Shown piece after piece: positions 1 to 5,819 of a stretch of DNA of 14,508 nucleotides. Location: NCBI GenBank assembly GCA_003510825.1, contig DOKO01000280.1, positions 1 through 14,508 on the forward strand, read 5' to 3'. The translations under genes and the position numbers were made by a program. The notes under the pieces were generated by a model that had not been told where the DNA came from, did no database searches, and was given only the letters and a program-made list of their open reading frames with translations. The stretch is from Stenotrophomonas sp. (GTDB lineage: Bacteria > Pseudomonadota > Gammaproteobacteria > Xanthomonadales > Xanthomonadaceae). The number at the start of each line of letters is the position of its first letter. Position 1 is the stretch's first letter.

Positions 1-36
1 GTCAGAGCCCTTTCCTGCGGAAAGGGATCCGACCCC
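1..36. repeat. REP-like palindromic repeat, copy 1 (cut by window edge)
   Basis: An imperfect palindrome with inner stem CCCTTTCC (8-15), loop TGC and GGAAAGGG (19-26), and an outer GTC/GAC arm ending in GACCCC. The left arm is probably truncated by the start of the window. A second copy with the same layout and orientation lies at 10987-11025. It sits just past the stop codon of the small minus-strand gene at 48-251, so its RNA form could also act as a 3' hairpin. The exact repeat family is not assigned. Confidence 0.75.
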
Positions 37-47
37 GACGTAGACGC

Positions 48-251
48 TCAGCCGTAGCTGATCGCCTCGACAAACGCGCCACTGGCTTCCACGCGCACCG
101 CGGCACGCTGGCCGGTGTCAGTGAAATGCAGGCGCGCGAGGGTTTCGGCGAAATCGAAGGCGCGGACACCGTCGCGGAACTCGATCGGTTCCGGCTTGTC
201 CGGGTGCAGCACGCGCCACTGGCGCTGCTCACATTGCAGACGGATCAACAT
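48..251 (-). CDS. small DUF2188-like hypothetical protein (67 aa)
   Basis: No defined function is known. The protein is 67 residues, soluble and has no signal peptide. The start at 251 is chosen because AGGAG lies 10 nt upstream; the longer ORF reading from further upstream has no such support. It is clearly paralogous to the protein at 6258-6464: both have a W-x-V-L-x-P segment, an F-x-x-G-x-x-A-F-D-x-A stretch, TGQ and VRVEAxG near the C-terminus. This pattern resembles small DUF2188-type proteins, but the family assignment is from memory of such sequences and is tentative. The two paralogues lie on either side of the pilin/GTPase cluster, both on the minus strand. Confidence 0.75.
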   Translation of the reverse strand: MLIRLQCEQRQWRVLHPDKPEPIEFRDGVRAFDFAETLARLHFTDTGQRAAVRVEASGAFVEAISYG

Positions 252-352
252 GCGTTGCTCACTCCTTGAACAGCGTATCGATGACGGTGGGCACACCGGG
301 AGGCGCACTGCCCCCGGGTGCCGACGATACGAGGAATGAACTGTGATCACCA

Positions 353-366
353 TCAGATTAATCTGA
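353..366. promoter_or_regulatory. perfect 14-bp palindrome upstream of the DUF2188-like gene
   Basis: TCAGATTAATCTGA is a perfect palindrome, with an additional ATCTGA direct repeat immediately to its right (366-372). It lies in the AT-richer gap between two minus-strand genes, about 100 bp upstream of the start at 251. An operator is possible; no regulator can be named. Confidence 0.3.
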
Positions 367-398
367 ATCTGAATGACGAAAACGCCAACGTCGTCCGA

Positions 399-938
399 TC
401 AGTTGATCTGGAACTGGGCCCGGCAGCCATCGCTGACCCACACCCCCCGGCGGTCCCATCCCCAGGTGCGGCCTTCCACGCAGGGGCTGCGCGAATCCTG
501 CTTGACCAGGCGCACGTCGCGGCGGATGCGCGCGTCGCAGTACTTCTGCCGGCGGTCGTTGGAATGGCAGGCGATCACCTGGCCACCGTTGCCGCCCCAA
601 CCGCCGCCATGACCCCAGCCACCGCCGCGGGATTCACCCACGAACTCGGCGCGGCAGCCCTGGGTCACCCACACACCACCGCGCGACTGGCCCCAGGTGC
701 GGCCCTCCACGCAGGGCGAGCCGGACAACTGGCGGATCAGGCGCGCGCGCCCGTCCAGGCGGCATTCGTTGCTGCGGTTCTTGACCGACTCGCAGCGCAC
801 GATGCCGCTGCCACGGTTGTCGTAGCGGTCGTCATGGCCGTAGCCCTGCGCCTGCACGGCACCGGCAGCCGCCAGCATCGGCAGCACCAGGCACGCCAAG
901 CCACCCCACCCCAGTCCCCTGCCCGATCCTTTGCCCAT
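399..938 (-). CDS. secreted protein with two DUF3011-type repeats (179 aa)
   Basis: Probably an exported protein of unknown function. The N-terminus has a short basic region, then a hydrophobic stretch (GLACLVLPMLAAAGA) and a likely signal peptidase site after VQA. The mature protein holds two tandem homologous units of about 55 residues separated by a Gly/Trp-rich linker. Each unit contains four cysteines in the same order and the shared segment SPCVEGRTWG, followed by GVWV and GCRA-F. This matches the DUF3011 pattern. The start at 938 is preferred over the ATG at 944 because GGGAG is 8 nt upstream of 938 but only 2 nt upstream of 944. The paired cysteines suggest disulphides in the periplasm or outside the cell (inference). 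Confidence 0.85.
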   Translation of the reverse strand: MGKGSGRGLGWGGLACLVLPMLAAAGAVQAQGYGHDDRYDNRGSGIVRCESVKNRSNECRLDGRARLIRQLSGSPCVEGRTWGQSRGGVWVTQGCRAEFVGESRGGGWGHGGGWGGNGGQVIACHSNDRRQKYCDARIRRDVRLVKQDSRSPCVEGRTWGWDRRGVWVSDGCRAQFQIN

Positions 939-1076
939 TGCCATTTCTCCCGATGAATGCGATGGCGCAAGCATCCGGGATTCCGCGCGCGACGCACAGA
1001 GGGGGCAAGTGGCGCGGTTCCCAATCCGTTCAAGCAACCCAACCGGGCCTGACCGGACCTGCGCCAGCACCCGCGA

Positions 1077-1736
1077 TCAATGGCCGAGGGCAACGCTGCC
1101 ATGCGGCGTGCCGAGCTTCTCCTCGAACGCATAGGCAAACAGTTCTGCGTCGTTGCTGATGCCGAGCTTGCGCATGGCCGAAAGACGCTGCCGGCTGATG
1201 GTGCTGACCGTCCGCCGCAACTGCGCGGCGATCTCGGTGATCGATGGCCCGGACACATACAGGCGCAGGACCTCCAGCTCCTTCGGCGACAGCACCGACA
1301 GCGACCGCTCGCGTCCGGCCTCCTGCAGGCAGGGCGCCAGCACGGGGTCCAGGTAGAGACGCCCCGCCAGCACCACGTCCACCGCTTCGCGCACGTTGTC
1401 CACGCCACTGCCCTTGTGGACCAGCCCGCGCACGCCCGAACGCAGCGCCATGTGCAGCGAGGTCGCGTTGGTGATCATGGTGACGAGAATCACCGGCACA
1501 TCAGGGTGATTGCGACACAGCGCCTGCAACATCGCATGGCCATCGGAGCGGCTGCCGCCAGGCATGGAGAAATCCGTCACCACCAGGTCCACCGGCTCGC
1601 TGGCCAGGCAGGAGAGCAGCTGTTCGGCGCTGTGCGCCTCCGCCACGACGCGGTGCCGGCCGCCTGCCTCGACCACCACGCGGGTACCCAGCAGCACGAT
1701 CGGATGATCGTCTGCAATGGCAATTCGAGTGAGCAT
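1077..1736 (-). CDS. RcsB/FimZ-like LuxR-type response regulator (219 aa)
   Basis: A two-component response regulator expected to bind DNA when phosphorylated. The receiver domain (about 1-120) has the acidic pair D9-D10, phospho-acceptor D55 in VVTDFSMPG, switch T86 and K108. The LuxR/NarL helix-turn-helix lies at about 145-205 (SPKELEVLRL, EIAAQL, TVSTISRQRLSAMRKLGI). The SMPG-x4-DG motif and the TIS-x5-SAM-KLGI block resemble RcsB rather than NarL. No sensor kinase is in the window. It is divergent from the GTPase/pilin operon across a 184-bp AT-rich gap, the usual place for shared operators, which suggests but does not prove that it regulates that operon. An AGGGAT sequence lies 7 nt upstream of the start. 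Confidence 0.9.
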   Translation of the reverse strand: MLTRIAIADDHPIVLLGTRVVVEAGGRHRVVAEAHSAEQLLSCLASEPVDLVVTDFSMPGGSRSDGHAMLQALCRNHPDVPVILVTMITNATSLHMALRSGVRGLVHKGSGVDNVREAVDVVLAGRLYLDPVLAPCLQEAGRERSLSVLSPKELEVLRLYVSGPSITEIAAQLRRTVSTISRQRLSAMRKLGISNDAELFAYAFEEKLGTPHGSVALGH

Positions 1737-1739
1737 GAT

Positions 1740-1834
1740 GATTATCCCTGGGTAGCCACGCCGCAGTGCGCAGCGAGGACGCTAATAATCCAAACACGCG
1801 CCGTCAACTTAACATCGCGCCTTTTCAATAATCC
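1740..1834. promoter_or_regulatory. AT-rich divergent promoter region with three spaced repeats
   Basis: This part of the gap between the divergent regulator and the plus-strand operon carries AATAATCC at 1784-1791 and 1827-1834 and the related GATTATCC at 1740-1747. The spacing is 43-44 bp, close to four helical turns, all in the same orientation. The gap is much more AT-rich than its flanks. I could not pick convincing -35/-10 pairs. Binding by the adjacent RcsB-like regulator is a guess. Confidence 0.3.
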
Positions 1835-1920
1835 TCAGAACGCAGCCATTCACCGGACTTTCAATTAATTGCATAAACCACAGGAAATCGAAAACAAAGC
1901 GCAACTTTCCCAATAGTTTC

Positions 1921-2691
1921 ATGGTCTGGAATCCGGAAAGACGATTACATGGCGCTCCCCGATCATTCACTGCGCCGAGCCCCATGGTCCGATTCCGTCG
2001 CTCATCTTTCGAGGATCCCAGCGCGCTGTTCGCGCCGCCACCGATGGCGCCGGCGACACTGCCGTCGGCGGCCCTGCCCTTCGTGCAGCAGCTGCGCATC
2101 CACCTCGCCGGCGACACCGCGATGCCGCGCCGGTCCGCCTATGCCGCAGTCATCCATGACGATGCGACGGTGTGCTGGCTGGATGCGAAGAACGACCGCA
2201 TGATGACCACGGCACCCGCGCCGATCGCGCTGACCCTGCTGCAGAAACTGCTCACCGAGGAGTACCCGGCGCTGAGCCTGGCCCCGGTGCCACAGGAGCT
2301 GTTCGTGCAGCGCGCGATCGTGTCCAGCAACCTGCCGCTGCGCCCGACGTTGTGGAACATCGGCCTGGCCGCAACGCGGCTCGACCGGCTGATGCCACCG
2401 CTGCAGATGGACGCGAAGCTGCGCCTGCGCCGCTGGCCGGATTTCCGCATCCTGGCGCACCGCCCCGATCACTTCCGTCTCTGTGCGCTGCTGATCAAAC
2501 AGGGCGCCTCGGTGCAGGCGTGTTGCGAGATTCTCGACATGCCCCAGCGCGCGGTGCAGTCGTTCTTCAACGCCGCCTTCCTCACCGCCTATGCCTTTCC
2601 GGTCATGGGCGAGGACGCACCGGTCCGCCCCTCGCCCACCGACGGCCTCGTCAACCTGTGGCGCCAACTTCGTATCCGCTGGAGTGCATGA
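1921..2691 (+). CDS. uncharacterised protein, first gene of the GTPase/Roadblock operon
   Basis: I do not recognise this protein. It is soluble, with no signal peptide or membrane segment. The middle (about 70-130) has a mixed beta/alpha look; the C-terminal third (about 170-225 of the longest form) is helical and could form a helix-turn-helix (FRLCALLIKQG, then ILDMPQRAVQSFF). Its stop overlaps the GTPase start by four bases (ATGA), so translation is probably coupled. The start is uncertain: 1921 is the longest form, but the first 20 codons include rare AGA, CGA, TTA and CGA and lack a ribosome site; ATGs at 1984 and 2044 are alternatives. The best ribosome site here (GGAAAG, 1935-1940) precedes an ATG at 1949 in another frame. 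It may be an effector or adaptor of the GTPase (inference). Confidence 0.75.
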   Translation: MVWNPERRLHGAPRSFTAPSPMVRFRRSSFEDPSALFAPPPMAPATLPSAALPFVQQLRIHLAGDTAMPRRSAYAAVIHDDATVCWLDAKNDRMMTTAPAPIALTLLQKLLTEEYPALSLAPVPQELFVQRAIVSSNLPLRPTLWNIGLAATRLDRLMPPLQMDAKLRLRRWPDFRILAHRPDHFRLCALLIKQGASVQACCEILDMPQRAVQSFFNAAFLTAYAFPVMGEDAPVRPSPTDGLVNLWRQLRIRWSA

Positions 2692-3239
2692 CCGTGCGTG
2701 AGCACAAGATCGTAGTAATGGGCCCGCTCGGTGCCGGCAAATCCACCCTCGTGCAGACCCTCACCCAGGGCCGGGCCGTGGTGACCGAAGCGCGCAACAC
2801 CGACCCCAGCGTGGGCAAGGAGTACACCACCGTGGCGATGGATTACGGCGACATCGACCTGCCCGGCGGCGACCGCCTGCGCCTGTACGGCTCGCCCGGC
2901 CAGGAACGCTTCTCATACATCTGGCCGATCCTGCTGGCCGGTGCCGAAGGCGCGATCGTGCTGGTCGATGGCAGCAAGTGCGTCAACGCCACCCTCGCCG
3001 GCCAGCATCTGCAGGCGATTGCCGAACACGCGCCCACCCTGCCGGTGGTCATCGGCATCACCAAGTGCGGCCGCACCGATGACCCGGTCCTGCCGCACTG
3101 GCAGGCGTGGCTGGGCGAGCACGCGCCGCACCTGCCCGCATTGCCGCTGGACCCGCGCGACATGAAGCAGGCCATCACCGCCATGGATCTGCTGATGAGC
3201 CAGATCGAATGCAACGCCCTGGCGACCGCCGATGAATGA
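2688..3239 (+). CDS. Ras-like small GTPase, MglA/COG2229 type (183 aa)
   Basis: A small G protein of the bacterial Ras-like group. G1/P-loop is GPLGAGKST (12-20). The switch I region contains TTVAMDYG (47-54). The G3 region is YGSPGQERF (67-75), where the usual Asp of DxxGQ is replaced. G4 is TKCG (125-128) instead of NKxD, so guanine specificity may be altered. The end PLDPRDMKQAITAMDLL is typical of these COG2229-type proteins. Proteins of this group act with Roadblock/LC7 partners; MglA with MglB sets polarity for type IV pili in Myxococcus. Here the gene overlaps the upstream gene by 4 nt and the first Roadblock gene by 8 nt, so the products are probably made together. Confidence 0.9.
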   Translation: MTVREHKIVVMGPLGAGKSTLVQTLTQGRAVVTEARNTDPSVGKEYTTVAMDYGDIDLPGGDRLRLYGSPGQERFSYIWPILLAGAEGAIVLVDGSKCVNATLAGQHLQAIAEHAPTLPVVIGITKCGRTDDPVLPHWQAWLGEHAPHLPALPLDPRDMKQAITAMDLLMSQIECNALATADE

Positions 3240-3609
3240 GGCCCTCCACGCCGCTGCGGCATTGAATGCGCTGGCACGGGACGTGTCCGGCGTACAGGCC
3301 ATCGTCGTTGCCAGCGCCGACGGCTTCGCGCTCGCGCAGGCCGGCCCCAAGGGCAACGTCGCCGACCGCCTGGCCGCGATGACCAGCTCGATGCTGGGCC
3401 TGGCCAGCGCACTCGGCCGCGAACTGCGCTTTGGCGAGCTGGACACGCTGATCCTCGATGCCGCCGACGGCAAGGTGCTGATGCTGGCCATTCCCGGAAC
3501 GCAGCCGCGGCTGCTGATGACCGCGTGCGACCACAGCTGCGTCATCGGCAATGCCCTGTGGCACGCCAAGCAGTGCGTGCGCACGCTGGCCGACAACACG
3601 ACCCGATGA
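3232..3609 (+). CDS. Roadblock/LC7 domain protein 1 (125 aa)
   Basis: A single-domain Roadblock/LC7 protein. The diagnostic segment GVQAIVVASADGFALA lies at about 20-35, followed by a long helix with small residues (AAMTSSMLGLASALGREL) and the central strand VLMLAIPG. Family members dimerise and bind small GTPases; MglB acts as an activating protein for MglA. The start overlaps the GTPase stop within ATGAATGA, which implies coupled translation. It is the best MglB-like candidate in the cluster because its sequence follows the canonical family pattern more closely than the next gene. The partner assignment is inferred from position. Confidence 0.85.
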   Translation: MNEALHAAAALNALARDVSGVQAIVVASADGFALAQAGPKGNVADRLAAMTSSMLGLASALGRELRFGELDTLILDAADGKVLMLAIPGTQPRLLMTACDHSCVIGNALWHAKQCVRTLADNTTR

Positions 3610-4032
3610 ATGTCCCTCTCTCTGCTCAGACGACTGTTTTCCTCCAAACACCCGCAACGGACCACTGAAATGAATACCGCGATCAACAAATGCCTCGACA
3701 CGCTCATGCAGATCAACGGCGCGCAAGCCGTCGCACTGGTCGACTATGAAAGCGGAATGCTGCTTGGCGAAGCCGGCTCCGGCGTTGACATGGAACTGGC
3801 GGCCGCCGGCAACACCGAAGTGCTGCGCGCCAAGATGAAGACGGCCGAGGCGCTGAACCTCAACGACAGCATCGAGGACGTCCTGATCACCCTGGGCCGC
3901 GCCTATCACGTGCTGCGCCCGGTATCGGCCAAGAAGGGGCTGTTCTTCTACGTCGTGCTGGACCGGCAGAAGGCCAACCTGGCCCTCGCCCGCCGCATGG
4001 TGCTGGACGTGGAAAGCTCGCTGGCGCTGTAA
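3610..4032 (+). CDS. Roadblock/LC7-like protein 2 (140 aa)
   Basis: A second, more divergent Roadblock-like protein. After a basic N-terminal extension (RRLFSSKHPQR, about 7-17) the domain begins near residue 20: NGAQAVALVDYESGMLLGEAG, then a helical segment, then VLITLGRAYHVLRPV and LFFYVVLDRQKANLALAR. The start codon at 3610 directly follows the previous stop, so the genes are probably co-translated; an internal ATG at 3670 would remove the extension and has no ribosome site. Two distinct Roadblock proteins beside one GTPase suggests a heteromeric complex or two different roles, such as GTPase activation and targeting (inference). A strong hairpin follows at 4071-4096. Confidence 0.8.
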   Translation: MSLSLLRRLFSSKHPQRTTEMNTAINKCLDTLMQINGAQAVALVDYESGMLLGEAGSGVDMELAAAGNTEVLRAKMKTAEALNLNDSIEDVLITLGRAYHVLRPVSAKKGLFFYVVLDRQKANLALARRMVLDVESSLAL

Positions 4033-4070
4033 AGCACGACCGGCAAACGATAGGAAGGGGAAGGGAATGC

Positions 4071-4096
4071 CGGGGCCGCTGGGGAGAGCGGCCCCG
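4071..4096 (+). terminator. strong GC hairpin after the Roadblock genes (no T tract)
   Basis: CGGGGCCGCT (4071-4080), six-base loop GGGGAG and AGCGGCCCCG (4087-4096) form a perfect 10-bp stem 38 nt past the second Roadblock stop. No run of T follows, so a classical intrinsic terminator is not shown. It may be a 3' stability element, a Rho-related pause, or an attenuator separating the GTPase genes from the pilin genes. Confidence 0.5.
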
Positions 4097-4143
4097 GCCC
4101 GTGGACGTCGTCCTGCAGCACCTACTGCACTGGAGCCAGCGCC

Positions 4144-4599
4144 ATGCGGCACGCTTCCACACCACCCGCAGACGACATGCAGCCACCCCGGGCACGGCCC
4201 TGGGTGGCCTTCGCCGTTGCTGCGGCACTGATCACGCTCTATGCCGTGATCCTGCTGATGCCCGTGACACACAGCGACAGCCAACGAGCACGACTGCACG
4301 CCACCGTGACCACGCTTGGCACTGTGATCCAGGCCATCGAAACCAGCTACGCCGACGGCGAACTGGAACCCAGCGACCGGCATCTCGGGTTGCCTGCCAG
4401 CGCCGCGTTCTGCGCGCATCTCAGGCTGCACCTCCCGGACACGGGGCACGCCCGCCTGAGCTGCGAGCTGCACGAGGACGCACGCGTGCACGGCACGCTG
4501 ATACTTCGTCGCAGCCCGCAGGGTGCCTGGCATTGCGAAGGCGATGTTGCCGATCCCCAGCTGTTGCCCGCGGCGTGCAGTGCCGTCGCATTCAATTAA
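4144..4599 (+). CDS. pilin-like membrane protein without prepilin cleavage motif (151 aa)
   Basis: A type II membrane protein with one hydrophobic segment (WVAFAVAAALITLYAVILL, about 20-38) after a short cytoplasmic tail. The part after the membrane segment aligns with the two downstream pilins: an amphipathic helix, then four cysteines in the same order, and the ending G-x-L-x-L-x-R...W-x-C-x5-D-x-x-LLP-x-x-C. It lacks the G-F-S-L-I-E prepilin peptidase signal and the E5 glutamate, so PilD-type processing is not expected. GGAG lies 8 nt before the start. It could be an anchored, unprocessed minor component or an assembly or regulatory partner of the pilins (inference). It could also be a decayed pilin, though its frame is intact. 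Confidence 0.8.
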   Translation: MRHASTPPADDMQPPRARPWVAFAVAAALITLYAVILLMPVTHSDSQRARLHATVTTLGTVIQAIETSYADGELEPSDRHLGLPASAAFCAHLRLHLPDTGHARLSCELHEDARVHGTLILRRSPQGAWHCEGDVADPQLLPAACSAVAFN

Positions 4600-4683
4600 T
4601 CGTAAATGCACCGGTGCCGCGACACTTTTACCAATCCTTGAATATCGATCCGAATGTCCTGGTGATTATCTATGGCCACGCTC

Positions 4684-4699
4684 TGGAATATCCATTCCA
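4684..4699. promoter_or_regulatory. perfect 16-bp inverted repeat upstream of pilin 1
   Basis: TGGAAT-ATCC-ATTCCA is a perfect 6+4+6 inverted repeat, 39 nt before the pilin 1 start, in an AT-rich leader (4600-4738). Its GGAAT/ATTCC arms are reminiscent of RcsB-type boxes, and an RcsB-like regulator is encoded at 1077-1736. Binding is not shown. No convincing -35/-10 pair could be chosen. Confidence 0.35.
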
Positions 4700-4738
4700 C
4701 AGCGCCCCATTCAATAAATCCCGCCATGGAGGATCATC

Positions 4739-5206
4739 ATGCAGACCCCTGACACGCTTGCACGCCGCACGCCCACTCGCCTTTCCCGACAGAAGGGTTT
4801 CTCGCTCATCGAACTGATGGTGGTGGTGGCGATTATCGGCATCCTGGCGATGATCGCGCTGCCGCAATACCAGTCGTTCTCGGCCAAGGCCAAGCTGGCT
4901 GCAGCATTGGCCGAAGTGACGCCCGGCAAGGTCGGTGTTGAAGCCCTGCTCGCCGAAGGCACTGATATCAGCAGCGTCAGCCCGCAGGCACTGGGATTGC
5001 CAATGGCAGGGTCGCGATGCGAGTCCTTCGATGCATCGCTGGATGGCATGGGCGGCACCAGCAGCCTGGTCTGCAAGCTCAAGAATGATCCGAGCTACGG
5101 CACAGGCAACCAAACGATCAGCCTCGTCCGCAGCGCGGATGGCGTCTGGAACTGCGAGAGCAACATCCATGACCAGAACCTGCTGCCCGAGCCTTGCCGT
5201 AGCTGA
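4739..5206 (+). CDS. type IV pilin-like protein 1 (155 aa)
   Basis: A type IV pilin-family subunit. The leader is 20 residues, basic near its end (RLSRQKG), with predicted prepilin peptidase cleavage between G20 and F21; mature E5 is E25. The hydrophobic N-terminal helix (FSLIELMVVVAIIGILAMIA) is canonical and is followed by LPQYQSF. The globular part has four cysteines, placed so that C-terminal pairs could form the D-region disulphide; the end WNCESNIHDQNLLPEPC matches the neighbouring paralogues. The ribosome site GGAGG is 7 nt upstream. No secretion ATPase, platform protein or prepilin peptidase is encoded in the window, so it would need machinery from elsewhere. Confidence 0.93.
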   Translation: MQTPDTLARRTPTRLSRQKGFSLIELMVVVAIIGILAMIALPQYQSFSAKAKLAAALAEVTPGKVGVEALLAEGTDISSVSPQALGLPMAGSRCESFDASLDGMGGTSSLVCKLKNDPSYGTGNQTISLVRSADGVWNCESNIHDQNLLPEPCRS

Positions 5207-5225
5207 CAGCCGACAAGAAATCACC

Positions 5226-5250
5226 GGGGGACTTCATGACGGAGTCCTCC
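5226..5250 (+). promoter_or_regulatory. intercistronic hairpin between the two pilin genes
   Basis: GGGGGACT (5226-5233), a nine-base loop and AGTCCTCC (5243-5250) form an 8-bp stem with one G-U pair, 20 nt after the pilin 1 stop and 35 nt before the pilin 2 start. There is no T run. Such hairpins can protect the upstream message and skew the ratio of two pilins; that role is inference. Confidence 0.4.
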
Positions 5251-5285
5251 CATTGAACTGCAATCTCACCAGCTGGGAGAGCTAC

Positions 5286-5753
5286 ATGCATATCTCCGTA
5301 CCGCCAGCGTCGTTCCCGCCCACCAACTCAATCCGAAGCCGCGGGTTTTCTCTTATCGAACTGATGGTGGTGGTAGCGATCATCAGTATTCTCGGGATGA
5401 TCGCCCTGCCTCAGTACCAGCGATTTTCCGCAAAAGCCAAGATCAGTGCCGCGCTGTCCGAGCTCGCAAGCGGAAAGTCCGGCGTGGAACTGGTCATCGC
5501 CGAAGGATTTGGAGACCTAAGTCTCCCATCGCCTGAGCAACTCGGCCTGCCACCGGTCGGCGAGCACTGCGAGCGCTTCCAGATCAGTCGCACTGGTCGG
5601 AGCCTGAGTATCCACTGCAGTATAAAACGTGATCGATACCTGGGGATGTCGGCATCCCTGACCCTCGATCGCGATACCAGTACGCGCGCGTGGAGATGCA
5701 CGAGCACCATCATGGACAATGACCTGCTGCCCGAAATGTGCCGACGCTTGTGA
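5286..5753 (+). CDS. type IV pilin-like protein 2 (155 aa)
   Basis: A second pilin of identical length to pilin 1, with the same 20-residue leader (cleavage between G20 and F21) and E25 as mature E5. The first 30 mature residues are nearly the same as in pilin 1 (FSLIELMVVVAIISILGMIALPQYQ), while the globular half is diverged but keeps the four cysteines and the W-R-C...DLLPEMC ending. The leader residues differ strongly (MHISVPPASF against MQTPDTLARR), so this is a long-separated tandem duplicate, not a recent copy. GGGAG lies 6 nt before the start. The open frame continues upstream, but that segment has no pilin-like or other recognisable sequence. One copy may be the major and the other a minor pilin (inference). 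Confidence 0.92.
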   Translation: MHISVPPASFPPTNSIRSRGFSLIELMVVVAIISILGMIALPQYQRFSAKAKISAALSELASGKSGVELVIAEGFGDLSLPSPEQLGLPPVGEHCERFQISRTGRSLSIHCSIKRDRYLGMSASLTLDRDTSTRAWRCTSTIMDNDLLPEMCRRL

Positions 5754-5754
5754 T

Positions 5755-5768
5755 CCGGACAGGTCCGG
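5755..5768. repeat. short inverted repeat after pilin 2
   Basis: CCGGAC-AG-GTCCGG directly follows the pilin 2 stop codon and lies in the 66-bp gap before the receiver gene. The two-base centre means any RNA hairpin would have a shorter stem. It may be a weak 3' structure or a protein site. Confidence 0.3.
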
Positions 5769-5819
5769 CATGGTCATTCCCACCGCTGTATCCCTGCAAC
5801 AACGCTCCAGGTATTACTG

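Noticed and set aside
1949..2203. ATG at 1949 with a good GGAAAG ribosome site, 84-codon frame
   Set aside because: After about 30 residues it turns into Arg/Cys/Ser-rich out-of-frame sequence of the neighbouring gene; kept only as a hint of start-site trouble.
3175..4611. Long minus-strand open frame of 478 codons opposite the Roadblock and pilin-like genes
   Set aside because: It is antisense to well-supported genes, has a His/Gln/Arg-rich composition typical of reversed high-GC codons, and no domain or ribosome site.
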